Below are positions 25,930 through 36,936 of a stretch of 43,825 nt of DNA, in pieces (positions within the stretch are counted from its first letter, which is position 1; each line of letters begins with the position of its first letter). The notes beneath the pieces were generated by a model. That model was not told the origin of the DNA. It saw only the letters and a list, made by a program, of their open reading frames with translations, and did not search any database. This DNA comes from Geodermatophilus chilensis (GTDB taxonomy: Bacteria; Actinomycetota; Actinomycetes; Mycobacteriales; Geodermatophilaceae), in NCBI RefSeq assembly GCF_002802985.1, contig NZ_NVPT01000019.1:1-43825 (forward strand), given 5' to 3'. The translations under genes were made by a program, and so were the position numbers.

Positions 25930-26585
25930 CAGACTCGCCGCTCGTGGCCGACGTCTACGACTGCTCCGACCCCGACGCCCGCGCCGCCGGGCTGGACGCC
26001 GCCGCGGCGGCGATCGGCCGGGGCGAGCTGGTGCTGATGCCCACCGACACCGTCTACGGCGTCGCCGCCGACGCCTTCACCCCGCCGGCGGTCGCCGCGC
26101 TCCTGGCGGCGAAGAACCGCGGCCGCACGATGCCGGTCCCGGTGCTCATCGGCGAGGCCTCCACCCTCGTCGGGCTGGTCACCGTCGTCCCGCCGGTGGC
26201 GACGACGCTGGCCGAGGCGTTCTGGCCCGGGGGGCTGACCCTCGTCCTCGAGCACGCGGCGTCCCTGGCCTGGGACCTGGGGGACGCCGAGGGCACCGTC
26301 GCGGTCCGGCTGCCGGACGACGAGGTCGCCCGCGACCTGCTGCGGCGCACCGGCCCGCTCGCCGTCTCCAGCGCCAACCGCTCGGGCCGACCGGCCGCGA
26401 CCACCGCCGAGGAGGCCGTCGCCCAGCTCGGCACTCACGCCGCCGTCGTCCTGGACGGCGGACCGCGCGCCGGGAGCGCGGCGAGCACGATCGTCGACTG
26501 CACGGTGCCGGCCCCGCGGGTGCTGCGGGTCGGCGCGATCCAGGTCGACCGGCTGCGCGAGGTCGTCCCCGAGATCGTCGACTGA
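25926..26585 (+). CDS. tsaC: L-threonylcarbamoyladenylate synthase (Sua5/YciO/YrdC)
   Basis: A 219-residue protein making threonylcarbamoyl-AMP from threonine, bicarbonate and ATP for the t6A37 modification of tRNA. It has core motif MPTDTVYGVAADAF, nucleotide-binding KNRGRTMPVPVLIGE, and SSANRSGRPAATTAEEA. It lacks the C-terminal Sua5 domain, so it is the short YrdC-type form. It overlaps prmC by four bases; the trio prfA-prmC-tsaC is a conserved operon. Three tandem 3' repeats follow the stop. Confidence 0.94.
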   Translation: MTDSPLVADVYDCSDPDARAAGLDAAAAAIGRGELVLMPTDTVYGVAADAFTPPAVAALLAAKNRGRTMPVPVLIGEASTLVGLVTVVPPVATTLAEAFWPGGLTLVLEHAASLAWDLGDAEGTVAVRLPDDEVARDLLRRTGPLAVSSANRSGRPAATTAEEAVAQLGTHAAVVLDGGPRAGSAASTIVDCTVPAPRVLRVGAIQVDRLREVVPEIVD

Positions 26586-26589
26586 AAGA

Positions 26590-26635
26590 GGACCCCCTGC
26601 CGCTCGCGAGCTCGCGGCGGGACCCTGCAGGGGGC
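26590..26635 (+). repeat. Dispersed 3'-end repeat, type B, copy after tsaC
   Basis: The arms GGACCCCCTGC (26590-26600) and GCAGGGGGC (26627-26635) pair over 8-9 bp. It begins 4 bases after the tsaC stop. The interior is CGCTCGCGAGCTCGCGGCGG, itself a strong inner stem. Confidence 0.7.
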
Positions 26636-26769
26636 GGCCGCCACCCATGTTGCGCAGGCTCAGGGCGGGACCCTGCAGGGTGGCCGTTCCCGTACGTCAC
26701 CAGGCGCGCGGCGGGACCCTGCAGGGGGCCGCGGTCTCCCACTCCCCGCAGGCTCAGGACGGGGTCGGG
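26636..26769 (+). repeat. Tandem type B repeat copies, partly degenerate
   Basis: Second copy: arms CCACCC (26641-26646) and GGGTGG (26678-26683), with the family core GCAGGCTCAGGGCGGGACCC. A third right-hand end is at 26709-26732 (GGGACCCTGCAGGGGGCCG) and a partial core at 26748-26766. Together with 26590-26635 these fill the 265-bp gap before the wecA promoter. Nothing else is seen there. Confidence 0.6.
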
Positions 26770-26804
26770 CGCCGCCGATCCCGGTGGGCCGGGGGTCGGA
26801 GCGA

Positions 26805-26810
26805 TACCGT
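26805..26810 (+). promoter_or_regulatory. Candidate -10 box of the wecA-atp transcript
   Basis: TACCGT lies about 41 bases before a possible leader peptide ATG (26851) and 86 before wecA. It follows the tandem repeats and is the best promoter candidate for wecA and perhaps the start of the atp cluster. Confidence 0.4.
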
Positions 26811-26850
26811 GGGACCACAGTCCGTCGTCGATCCCGGGAGATCCGCTGCG

Positions 26851-26892
26851 ATGAGCACCCTCTCCTGGGGCACCGTCACCGGCCCCGCCTGA
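26851..26892 (+). CDS. Possible 13-residue leader peptide before wecA
   Basis: ATG to TGA encodes MSTLSWGTVTGPA. A purine-rich GGGAGA lies 7-8 bases upstream and could be a ribosome site. The stop is 3 bases before the wecA ATG, so wecA translation could depend on it. It could equally be the relic of a lost gene: glyA often occurs between tsaC and wecA and begins MS. No codon run suggesting attenuation is seen. Weak call. Confidence 0.3.
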   Translation: MSTLSWGTVTGPA

Positions 26893-26895
26893 GCC

Positions 26896-28146
26896 ATGCG
26901 CGAGTACGTCGTCGTCCTGCTCACCGCCGGGCTGGTCACCTACCTGTCCACCCCGGTGGTGCGGCTGGCGGCGGTCCGGCTGCGCATGATGGCCGCGCCG
27001 CGCGAGCGGGACGTGCACGTCATCCCCACCCCGCGCGGCGGCGGCGTGGCGATGTACCTCGGCGTCGCCGCCGCGGTCCTGGTGGCGACCCGGCTGCCGG
27101 CCCTGCAACGCACCTTCGACGACTCGCAGACCGCCGCGGTCCTCATCGCCGGTGGGCTGATCTGCGCGCTCGGCGTGCTCGACGACAAGTTCGGCCTGGA
27201 CGCGCTCACCAAGCTCACCGGGCAGATCGCCGCCGCCGGCGTGATGGTGCTGCTCGGCGTCCAGCTGCTGTACGTCTTCCTGCCGGTCGCCGACATCGGG
27301 ACCCTCTCGCTGGGACCCGACATCGGCGTCCCGCTGACGCTGCTGCTGACGGTGCTCACCGTCAACGCGCTCAACTTCATCGACGGCCTCGACGGGCTGG
27401 CGGCGGGCGTCTCGGCGATCGCCGCCCTGGCCTTCTTCGCCTACAGCTACAACCTGCGCGTCGAGGGCTACGACGACATCGCCAGCGCCCCCACGCTGAT
27501 CACCGCGGTCCTGGCCGGCGCGTGCCTGGGCTTCCTGCCACACAACTTCAGCCCGGCCCGCATCTTCATGGGCGACTCCGGCTCGATGCTCGTCGGCCTG
27601 ATGCTCTCGGCGGCCGCCGTCTCGGCCACCGGGCAGGCCGACCCGCAGACGTTCGACTCCGCCGCCACCCTGCTGCCGCTGGCGCTGCCGCTGCTGGTGC
27701 CGATCGCGGTGCTCTCCATCCCGTTCATCGACCTCGTGATGGCGGTCGTCCGCCGCAGCCTGCGCGGTCGCTCGCCGTTCTCCCCGGACAAGATGCACCT
27801 GCACCACCGGCTGCTGGCGATCGGGCACTCGCACCGGCGCGCGGTGCTGGTCATGTACTTCTGGGCCGCGCTGCTCTCCTTCGGGGCGGTGGGCCTGTCC
27901 ATCACCGGCGGCCGGGTGGAGCTGCTCGTCGGCATCGCGGTGCTGCTCGCCCTCGGCGTCGTCGTCGTCCTCGGCCCGCGCGCCCGCCGGGCCGCCCGTG
28001 AGGCCCGCGCGGCCGAGCTCGAGGCCCAGCGGCAGCGCAGCCGCGCCGACCACCCCACGGCGCGGGCGCTGCGCACCACCACCCCCTCCGTCCAGGGCCG
28101 GCCGGCCGACCCGGCCGGCAAGCCGTCGCCCCAGGGAGTCCGATGA
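26896..28146 (+). CDS. wecA: Undecaprenyl-phosphate sugar-1-phosphate transferase (MraY/WecA family)
   Basis: A 416-residue polytopic membrane enzyme with about 10-11 helices. It transfers a GlcNAc-type sugar-1-phosphate to decaprenyl/undecaprenyl phosphate, the first step of arabinogalactan-linker or teichoic/polysaccharide synthesis. It has catalytic Asp pair GVLDDKFGLDALTKLTGQ, nucleophile region NALNFIDGLDGLAAG, MGDSGSM, and HLHH in KMHLHHRLL. A charged cytoplasmic tail of about 60 residues follows the last helix. The stop overlaps the next gene as ATGA, and it precedes the atp genes, as in mycobacteria and Streptomyces. The acceptor is inferred from the family. Confidence 0.92.
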   Translation: MREYVVVLLTAGLVTYLSTPVVRLAAVRLRMMAAPRERDVHVIPTPRGGGVAMYLGVAAAVLVATRLPALQRTFDDSQTAAVLIAGGLICALGVLDDKFGLDALTKLTGQIAAAGVMVLLGVQLLYVFLPVADIGTLSLGPDIGVPLTLLLTVLTVNALNFIDGLDGLAAGVSAIAALAFFAYSYNLRVEGYDDIASAPTLITAVLAGACLGFLPHNFSPARIFMGDSGSMLVGLMLSAAAVSATGQADPQTFDSAATLLPLALPLLVPIAVLSIPFIDLVMAVVRRSLRGRSPFSPDKMHLHHRLLAIGHSHRRAVLVMYFWAALLSFGAVGLSITGGRVELLVGIAVLLALGVVVVLGPRARRAAREARAAELEAQRQRSRADHPTARALRTTTPSVQGRPADPAGKPSPQGVR

Positions 28147-28646
28147 CCGTCACCGGGACCGAGCAGCAGCAGGTCCCGTGGGACCTCTCCTTCCTCCGCG
28201 TGGGGACGGCGGTGACCGCGGCGCTCACCGCCGTCGCCGCACCGGTCGCCGGTCTGCTCGCCGGGTCGGACGCCGCCGTGGCCGTGCTGCTCGGCGCCGC
28301 CGTCGTCACGTTCTTCTTCGCCCTCTCCGGCCTGGTCATCGCCTGGGCCGGGTGGCACGGCGACGCCTTCACCCTGCCCGCGGCGCTCGGGTCGTTCTTC
28401 GTGAAGATCCTGGTCCTGGCCGCCGTGCTGCAGTCGCTGCCGGCCGACGGGTGGGTGGACCGGCGCGCGCTGGCGTGGACGGTGGTCGTGGGCGCGCTGG
28501 TCTGGAGCGTCGTCCAGCAGCGCTGGGTCTGGACCCGCCGGCTCTACTACGTCCAGCCTCCCGCGCCGCCCCGTGCGGACCGGCCCGACCGGCCCTCGAC
28601 CGGGGGATCCCCGCTGCCGCCGGGAGGCCCCGCGACACGCGGCTGA
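28143..28646 (+). CDS. Small membrane protein upstream of atp operon (AtpI-like)
   Basis: A 167-residue protein with four predicted membrane helices (VGTAVTAALTAVAAPVAGLL, VAVLLGAAVVTFFFALSGLV, LGSFFVKILVLAAVLQSLPA, LAWTVVVGALVWSVVQQRWV) and a Pro-rich tail with TRRLYYVQPP. Position between wecA and atpZ/atpB, and the four-helix layout, match the AtpI/ATP synthase protein I-like proteins that assist c-ring assembly or ion supply. Sequence identity to AtpI is too weak to be sure. ATGA overlap with wecA. Confidence 0.7.
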   Translation: MTVTGTEQQQVPWDLSFLRVGTAVTAALTAVAAPVAGLLAGSDAAVAVLLGAAVVTFFFALSGLVIAWAGWHGDAFTLPAALGSFFVKILVLAAVLQSLPADGWVDRRALAWTVVVGALVWSVVQQRWVWTRRLYYVQPPAPPRADRPDRPSTGGSPLPPGGPATRG

Positions 28647-28652
28647 TAGTGT
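28647..28652 (+). promoter_or_regulatory. Leaderless -10 box before atpZ-like gene
   Basis: TAGTGT is followed by 8 bases and then ATG 28661. It would start a leaderless transcript that leads into atpB. There is no Shine-Dalgarno sequence, and it follows directly on the stop of the previous gene. Confidence 0.5.
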
Positions 28653-28660
28653 CCCGGCCG

Positions 28661-28990
28661 ATGGCCGAGGACAGCTCCTCCAACGGGGGTTCTCGACCTC
28701 GACCTGCACCGTCCACCGCGCGTCAGCCCAGTGGGGCCGACATCGGGTGGAGCATCACCGGGACCATGCTCTCGGGGATCGTCGTGTGGGGCGGGGTCGG
28801 GCTGGCGCTCGACCGCTGGTGGGGCACGCGCTTCGTCGCCCTGATCGGCGTGCTCCTCGGCCTGACAGTGGCTATCTACCTGGTGGTCGTCAAGTACGGC
28901 GCCCCGCCCCCGACCGAGGGGACCGGGCGCACCGGCTCCACCCGGGGCGGGCGTCGCAGCCCGACCAGGACGCAGAAGGGACAACGGTGA
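28661..28990 (+). CDS. atpZ: AtpZ/AtpI family protein
   Basis: A 109-residue protein with two membrane helices (IGWSITGTMLSGIVVWGGVG and FVALIGVLLGLTVAIYLVVV) around LALDRWWGTRF, the hallmark of the AtpZ/AtpI two-helix family encoded ahead of F-type ATP synthases. It has a disordered N-terminus and a basic C-terminus. The stop overlaps the GTG of atpB (GTGA), so the two are translationally coupled. In other bacteria the family may transport Mg or Ca or aid assembly; its role here is unproven. Confidence 0.8.
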   Translation: MAEDSSSNGGSRPRPAPSTARQPSGADIGWSITGTMLSGIVVWGGVGLALDRWWGTRFVALIGVLLGLTVAIYLVVVKYGAPPPTEGTGRTGSTRGGRRSPTRTQKGQR

Positions 28991-29817
28991 CCTCCAGCGC
29001 CCACGCGCTCGCCGACGTGCTCGCCGCCGAAGGCGGCGGAGGGGAAGGCGGCTTCCAGTCTCCGACCATCGCCGAGTTCTACCCGCCGGCGGTCGCCGAG
29101 TTCTCGCTCCTGGGCGTCGACTTCGAGATCACCCGGATCACGATCATCATGTGGATCGCGACCGCCGCGATCCTGGCGCTGCTGGTGCTGGCCGCCCGCA
29201 AGGCGTCGGTCGTGCCGGGCAAGCTGCAGTACCTCGGCGAGAGCGGCTACTCGCTCGTCCGTGACGGCATGGCCCGCGACGTCATCGGCCCCAAGGGGCT
29301 GCCGTTCGCGCCCTTCCTGGCCTCGCTGTTTTTCTTCATCCTCGCGAACAACTTCATGAGCATCTTCCCGTTCGCGCAGATCTCCCCGAACTCCAGGTTC
29401 GCCATCCCGCTGCTGCTCGCGGTGATCGTCTGGGTGCTCTACAACTACGTCGGCATCCGCGAGCAGGGCGCGAAGCGCTACTTCAAGGACGCCGCCATCC
29501 CGCCGGGCGTGCCGATCGGGGCGCTCATCCTGGTGACGCCGATCGAGCTGCTGCAGGTCTTCGTGATCCGGCCGTTCACCCTCGCCGTCCGGCTCTTCGC
29601 CAACATGTTCGCCGGCCACATGCTGCTCGTCGTGTTCTCGCTCGGCGCCGTCTACCTGCTGGGCGCCGGCGGGATCATGCCGGTCTTCGGTGCGGCCTCC
29701 TTCCTCATGGCGCTGGTCATGACCTTCTTCGAACTGCTGGTCATCGTCCTGCAGGCTTACGTCTTCGTCGTCCTCACGGCGACCTACCTGAACGGCGCCG
29801 TCGAGCCCGCTCACTGA
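28987..29817 (+). CDS. atpB: F0F1 ATP synthase subunit a
   Basis: A 276-residue F0 subunit providing the proton half-channels. The essential Arg202 lies in FTLAVRLFANMFAGH; other landmarks are ILANNFMSIFPF and TPIELLQVFVIRP. About six helices. An N-terminal extension of about 30 residues contains a Gly/Glu-rich run (AAEGGGGEGGFQSP). GTG 28987 overlaps the atpZ stop. It is the first structural gene of an a-c-b-delta-alpha-gamma-beta series. Confidence 0.95.
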   Translation: MTSSAHALADVLAAEGGGGEGGFQSPTIAEFYPPAVAEFSLLGVDFEITRITIIMWIATAAILALLVLAARKASVVPGKLQYLGESGYSLVRDGMARDVIGPKGLPFAPFLASLFFFILANNFMSIFPFAQISPNSRFAIPLLLAVIVWVLYNYVGIREQGAKRYFKDAAIPPGVPIGALILVTPIELLQVFVIRPFTLAVRLFANMFAGHMLLVVFSLGAVYLLGAGGIMPVFGAASFLMALVMTFFELLVIVLQAYVFVVLTATYLNGAVEPAH

Positions 29818-29884
29818 CCGCACCACCCCCAGCCAGCCGCCCGGGGAACCCCCCGGGCGACCGACACAGGAGGAACCACCCCGC

Positions 29885-30124
29885 ATGGACGTCATGGCAG
29901 AGCTCGTCGGCAGCATCGGATCGGTCGGCTACGGCCTCGCCGCCATCGGCCCGGGCATCGGCGTCGGCATCGTCTGGGCCGCCTACATCCAGGCGACCGC
30001 CCGGCAGCCCGAGTCGGCCGGCCTGACCCGTACCTACGCCTTCCTCGGCGCCGCGCTCTCCGAGGCGCTGGCCCTCATCGGCCTGGTCGTCCCCTTCATC
30101 TTCGGGCCGGGCAACGCCGGCTGA
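29885..30124 (+). CDS. atpE: F0F1 ATP synthase subunit c
   Basis: A 79-residue two-helix proteolipid that forms the rotor ring. The proton-carrying carboxylate is Glu60 in AALSEALALIGLVVPFIF; the polar loop is ARQPESAG and helix 1 is AAIGPGIGVGIVWAAYIQA. No Na-binding Gln/Ser signature is evident, so it is a proton type. ACAGGAGG is a strong ribosome site about 13 bases upstream, suiting the high expression c needs. The 67-base gap before it includes CCCGGGGAACCCCCCGGG, a small hairpin. Confidence 0.96.
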   Translation: MDVMAELVGSIGSVGYGLAAIGPGIGVGIVWAAYIQATARQPESAGLTRTYAFLGAALSEALALIGLVVPFIFGPGNAG

Positions 30125-30168
30125 CCTGAGTCCCGTCCAGGCTCCTCTGACGTAGGGACGTGCAGAGC

Positions 30169-30759
30169 ATGAACATCCAGGCTGCGGAGTCGGCCAACCC
30201 GCTGCTCCCCCCGGTGGGGGAGATCATCATCGGGACGATCACCTTCGCGATCGCCTTCTTCGTGCTGGCCAAGTTCGTCTGGCCGCGCTTCGAGCAGGTC
30301 TTCCGGGCCCGCCGCGAGGCGATCGAGGGTGGCATCGAGCGGGCCGAGTCGATGCAGGCCGAGGCCAAGGCAGCGCTGGAGCAGTACCGCGCCCAGCTGG
30401 CCGAGGCCCGTACCGAGGCCGCGCAGATCCGTGACCAGGCCCGCGCCGAGGGCCAGCAGATCCTCGAGGAGCTGCGGGCCCAGGCGCAGGAGGAGTCGAC
30501 GCGGATCATCGCCCGCGGCGAGGAGCAGCTGGCGGCCTCGCGGCAGCAGGTCGTCAACCAGCTGCGTGGCGAGATCGGCGCGCTCGCGGTCGACCTGGCC
30601 GGCCGCGTGGTCGGCGAGTCCCTCGAGGACCAGGCGCGCCGCAGCGGCACCGTCGACCGGTTCCTCGACCAGCTCGACGGCATGGCCGCCGGCGCCTCGC
30701 CGGACGGCCGGGGCGGTGCCACCGGCAGCTCGGTGTACGTGCCGCAGGGCGACCGCTGA
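30169..30759 (+). CDS. atpF: F0F1 ATP synthase subunit b
   Basis: A peripheral stalk subunit of about 196 residues. It has one membrane helix (GEIIIGTITFAIAFFVLAKF, about 15-37) followed by a long charged coiled coil (AEAKAALEQYRAQLAEARTE onward to about 165). The ATG at 30169 is chosen because AGGGA sits 10 bases before it; the alternative GTG at 30160 would add MQS and lies too close to that site. The stop overlaps atpH as TGATG. The usual single b gene is present, with no b-delta fusion, unlike mycobacteria. Confidence 0.93.
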   Translation: MNIQAAESANPLLPPVGEIIIGTITFAIAFFVLAKFVWPRFEQVFRARREAIEGGIERAESMQAEAKAALEQYRAQLAEARTEAAQIRDQARAEGQQILEELRAQAQEESTRIIARGEEQLAASRQQVVNQLRGEIGALAVDLAGRVVGESLEDQARRSGTVDRFLDQLDGMAAGASPDGRGGATGSSVYVPQGDR

Positions 30760-31631
30760 TGGATGCCTCCAGCCGCGCGGCGCTCGCCGTCGTCCGGGAG
30801 CGCCTCGAGGAGCTCACCCGGCCGACCTCCGGCCTGCTGGAGCGGGCGCGCGACCGGCTGACCGGCCAGGAGCGGGCCGCGACCGACGAGGAGCTCGTGG
30901 CCCTCGCCGACGAGCTGTTCGCCGTCGCACGCCTGCTCGACGGGCAGGTGGCGCTCCGGCGGGCGCTGTCTGACCCCTCGGCCTCCCCGGCCGACCGGGC
31001 CGGCGTCGCGCGGCGGCTGCTGTCCGGCCGGGTCTCCGGAGCCACGCTCGACCTGGTCGAGACCGCGGCCCGGCAGCGCTGGTCGCGGCCGCTGGACCTG
31101 GTGGAGGCGACCGAGGCCCTGGCCACGGACGCCGCGCTGGACGCCGCGGAGGCCCGCGGTGAGCTCGACGGCGTCGAGGACGAGCTCTTCCGGTTCGGGC
31201 GTATCGTCGGCGGGGATGCGGAACTGTCCCGGATCCTCAGCGACCGCACCGCGCCGTCCGCCGGCAAGGCCGCGCTGCTGGACCGGCTGCTCACCGGCCG
31301 GGTCAGCCCGATCACCGCGATGCTGCTGCGCAACCACCTCACCGGGCGGGCGATCGGCAACGCCGAGAACGTCGTCGAGCGGCTCTCCGACGCGGCCTCC
31401 GTCCGTCGCGGCCGGTCGGTGGCGCGCGTGACGACCGCCGTGCCGCTGACCGACGCGCAGGAGCGCCGGCTCACCGAGCTGCTGACCCGCCTCTACCACC
31501 GGCCGGTCGGCCTGCAGGTGACCGTCGACCCGAGCGTGCTCGGTGGCCTGGTCATCCGCGTCGGTGACGAGGTCATCGACGGCAGCATCGCCCACCGTCT
31601 CGAGACCGCCGGCCGACGGCTCGTCGGCTGA
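30759..31631 (+). CDS. atpH: F0F1 ATP synthase subunit delta
   Basis: A 290-residue protein linking the top of F1 to the b stalk. The C-terminal domain DAQERRLTELLTRLYHRPVG then DPSVLGGLVIRVGDEVIDGS is diagnostic. At 290 residues it is much longer than E. coli delta (177) but usual for actinobacteria, where the N-terminal part is extended. ATG 30759 overlaps the atpF TGA. A normal part of the operon. Confidence 0.94.
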   Translation: MDASSRAALAVVRERLEELTRPTSGLLERARDRLTGQERAATDEELVALADELFAVARLLDGQVALRRALSDPSASPADRAGVARRLLSGRVSGATLDLVETAARQRWSRPLDLVEATEALATDAALDAAEARGELDGVEDELFRFGRIVGGDAELSRILSDRTAPSAGKAALLDRLLTGRVSPITAMLLRNHLTGRAIGNAENVVERLSDAASVRRGRSVARVTTAVPLTDAQERRLTELLTRLYHRPVGLQVTVDPSVLGGLVIRVGDEVIDGSIAHRLETAGRRLVG

Positions 31632-31679
31632 CCCGGCTCCCACTCAGACACCACCCAGCAGGGAAGAGGACACCACGCC

Positions 31680-33317
<1,638 letters not shown>

Positions 33318-33319
33318 CC

Positions 33320-34300
33320 GTGGCCGCCAACCTCCGCGCGCTGCGGCGCCGCATCCGCTCCACGCGGTCGACGAAGAAGATCTTCTCGGCGCAGGAGCTG
33401 ATCGCGGGCGCCCGCATCGTGCGCGCCCAGGCCCGGGTGCAGGCCTCCAAGCCCTATGCCCGGGAGATCACCCGGGTGCTGTCGGCCCTGGCGTCGTCGG
33501 CGTCGCTGGACCACCCGCTGCTGACCGAGCGGCAGGACGCGCGCCGGGCCGGGGTGCTCGTCATCACCTCCGACCGTGGCTTCGCCGGCTCGTACAACGT
33601 GAACGTGCTGCGCCGCACGGAGGAACTGCTGTCGCTGCTCCGTCAGGAGGGCAAGGAGCCGGTCCTCTACGTGGTGGGCCGCAAGGGGGAGACCTACTAC
33701 TCCTTCCGCAACCGCGCGGTCGCGGAGACCTTCACGGGCTTCTCCGAGCAGCCGAGCTACCCCGACGCCCAGCGCGTGGGGGAGCAGCTCATCGCCGCCT
33801 TCACCGCCGGTGAGGACGACGACGAGGGCGGCGCCGGTGCCGACGGCATCCTCGGCGTGGACGAGCTGCACATCGTCTACACCGAGTTCCGGTCGCTGCT
33901 CGCGCAGATCCCGGTCGCCAAGCGGATGGCCCCGCTGGAGGTCGAGGAGGTCGAGGAGTTCGACTACGAGCGGGAGGACCGGGAGACCGGCGCGGGCGCC
34001 GGAACCGGGGACTCCGGGGTCCCCACCTCCTACGAGTTCGAGCCCTCGCCCGACGCGCTCCTGGACGCGCTGCTGCCGAAGTACGTCACGACGCGGATCT
34101 TCGCGGCGATGCTGGAGTCGGCGGCGTCGGAGTCGGCGTCCCGGCGGCGGGCCATGAAGTCGGCCTCGGACAACGCCGAGGAGCTGGCGAAGAACCTCTC
34201 GCGGCAGGCGAACCAGGCCCGCCAGGCCGAGATCACCCAGGAGATCAGTGAGATCGTCGGCGGTGCGGACGCGCTGGTGTCCGCGGGCGCCGACGACTGA
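33320..34300 (+). CDS. atpG: F0F1 ATP synthase subunit gamma
   Basis: The 326-residue central shaft of F1. N-terminal helix [20 protein letters not shown] and C-terminal helix [20 protein letters not shown] form the rotor coiled coil, and [18 protein letters not shown] is the conserved core. It is longer than E. coli gamma (287): two acidic, Gly-rich insertions are seen at about 165-178 ([12 protein letters not shown]) and 213-240 ([20 protein letters not shown]). Gamma loops of this sort occur in actinobacteria, but the second is large. Confidence 0.95.
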   Translation: MAANLRALRRRIRSTRSTKKIFSAQELIAGARIVRAQARVQASKPYAREITRVLSALASSASLDHPLLTERQDARRAGVLVITSDRGFAGSYNVNVLRRTEELLSLLRQEGKEPVLYVVGRKGETYYSFRNRAVAETFTGFSEQPSYPDAQRVGEQLIAAFTAGEDDDEGGAGADGILGVDELHIVYTEFRSLLAQIPVAKRMAPLEVEEVEEFDYEREDRETGAGAGTGDSGVPTSYEFEPSPDALLDALLPKYVTTRIFAAMLESAASESASRRRAMKSASDNAEELAKNLSRQANQARQAEITQEISEIVGGADALVSAGADD

Positions 34301-35815
<1,515 letters not shown>

Positions 35816-35819
35816 AGGA

Positions 35820-35925
35820 GGACCACCCTTCCCCCCATGCCTCGTCGAAGGACCCCGTCCTCCCCACCCCTCGCAAGCTCAGGGCGGGACCCGGGACGGG
35901 GCCAGCGGGGCCCTGGAGGGTGGCC
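35820..35925 (+). repeat. Nested 3'-end repeat after atpD (outer arms)
   Basis: The left arm GGACCACCCTTCC (from 35820) and right arm GGAGGGTGGCC (35915-35925) pair nearly perfectly and enclose a full type A copy at 35850-35903. It begins 4 bases after the atpD stop. A small GGCCCC/GGGGCC hairpin, probably a further derivative, follows at 35954-35971. Confidence 0.65.
35850..35903 (+). repeat. Dispersed 3'-end repeat, type A, copy 4 (nested)
   Basis: The arms GGACCCCGTCC (35850-35860) and GGACGGGGCC (35894-35903) flank the core CGCAAGCTCAGGGCGGGACC. It lies inside the outer arms 35820/35915. Confidence 0.75.
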
Positions 35926-35987
35926 GTTCCAGGACGTCACCTGGCTCAGCGCGGGCCCCTGCAGCGGGGCCGTTTCAGCACCGCCGA

Positions 35988-36021
35988 GAACGGCCGGGTC
36001 CCCAACGGGACCCGGCCGTTC
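35988..36021 (+). terminator. Strong hairpin downstream of atpD
   Basis: A perfect 15-bp stem (35988-36002 with 36007-36021) with loop CAAC is followed by GTGTTTCC. It probably ends the atpB-D transcript, leaving the small ORF and atpC with their own promoters. Confidence 0.8.
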
Positions 36022-36071
36022 CGTGTTTCCGGCCCGTGCGGCGGGTAGCCCCGCCGCGGTGGCCCGGACGG

Positions 36072-36347
36072 GTGTTCGTGGTGCGGGTCGCCTCAAGGGC
36101 TCCTCGCCCCGTGCCGATCTGGTGCGAGGACGCCCGGACCAGCTGGGCGACGATCGGGAGCGACGACGTGGACGGCAGCACCGGGACCCGGGTGGACGGC
36201 GCTGACTGGAGCTGGCCGCCGTCGGCGGCCGTGCCCTACGTCGGGGGCCGGCAGTTCCACACCGAGGACTGGGCGCCGGCCTCGACCGTGCGCCGTCCCT
36301 GGGTCCGCGTGGGCCGCTGGACCCTGCTGTACCGCCGCTGCGCCTGA
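36072..36347 (+). CDS. Small Trp-rich hypothetical protein between atpD and atpC
   Basis: An unrecognised frame of about 91 residues from GTG 36072, or 78 from GTG 36111 (VPIWCEDARTSWATIGSDDV). It is coding-like: almost every codon from 36111 on ends in G or C, unlike the surrounding repeats. It is rich in Trp (WCED, SWAT, DWSWPP, EDWAP, RPWVRVGRW) and ends GRWTLLYRRCA. There is no signal or membrane segment. It sits after a terminator and before a degenerate 3' repeat that begins right after its stop, as other genes here do, which supports a real gene. Function unknown; no link to ATP synthase can be claimed. Confidence 0.5.
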   Translation: MFVVRVASRAPRPVPIWCEDARTSWATIGSDDVDGSTGTRVDGADWSWPPSAAVPYVGGRQFHTEDWAPASTVRRPWVRVGRWTLLYRRCA

Positions 36348-36352
36348 AGAAC

Positions 36353-36405
36353 GATCCCTCCTCCCCACCCTTCGCGAGCTCGGGACGGTGCCCGGCAGGG
36401 GGCTG
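36353..36405 (+). repeat. Degenerate 3'-end repeat after small ORF
   Basis: GATCCCTCCTCCCCACCC, then TTCGCGAGCTCGGGACGGTG and CCCGGCAGGGGGCTG. It follows the family layout, but the outer arms no longer pair well. It begins about 6 bases after the stop of the small ORF. Confidence 0.5.
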
Positions 36406-36510
36406 GGCGGGGATCGGGCGGGTGCGCCACTAGAGTGGAGGTGACCCGTCGCCGTGTCCACCCCGGACGTGGCGACCCGTACCGCCGGTCGGTGGACCCC
36501 GAGGAGTGTC

Positions 36511-36900
36511 GTGGCGACCCTGCATGTCGAGTTGGTGGCCGTCGAGCGGATGATCTGGTCCGGCGAGGCCAGCATGGTCGTGGCCCGCACGACCGAGGGT
36601 GAGCTCGGCGTCCTGCCCGGCCACGCGCCGCTGCTGGGCCAGCTCGCCGATGGCGGCGTGGTCACCGTCCGCACCGTCGAGGGCGAGGACATGGTCGTGG
36701 CGGCCCACGGCGGCTTCCTGTCGGTCACCGACCGCGGCGTCTCGATCCTCGCCGAGACCGCGGAGATCTCCTCCGAGATCGACGTCGAGCGGGCCCGCGA
36801 GGCCCTGCGCCGGGCGGAGGACGCCGGGGACGACCCCGACGCCCTCGCCGCCGCCAAGCGCGCCCAGTCGCGGCTGCGCGCCGCGGGTCAGGACGCCTGA
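36511..36900 (+). CDS. atpC: F0F1 ATP synthase subunit epsilon
   Basis: A 129-residue F1 subunit that couples and inhibits the rotor. GTG 36511, preceded by GAGGAG, gives [20 protein letters not shown], the normal epsilon N-terminus; an earlier GTG at 36454 would add 19 atypical residues. The beta-sandwich core is [20 protein letters not shown], and the C-terminal helices are [20 protein letters not shown] onward. A TAGAGT box at about 36433 may be its promoter. It is separated from atpD by 695 bases, while most genomes keep atpD-atpC adjacent. Confidence 0.95.
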   Translation: MATLHVELVAVERMIWSGEASMVVARTTEGELGVLPGHAPLLGQLADGGVVTVRTVEGEDMVVAAHGGFLSVTDRGVSILAETAEISSEIDVERAREALRRAEDAGDDPDALAAAKRAQSRLRAAGQDA

Positions 36901-36936
36901 GCCGCCGACGTCCCGCCTGGCCGCCCGGTGCCCCCG

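Noticed and set aside
36093-36857. Minus-strand 254-codon frame across atpC
   Set aside because: It is antisense to atpC, which has clear epsilon homology, and has no domain of its own.
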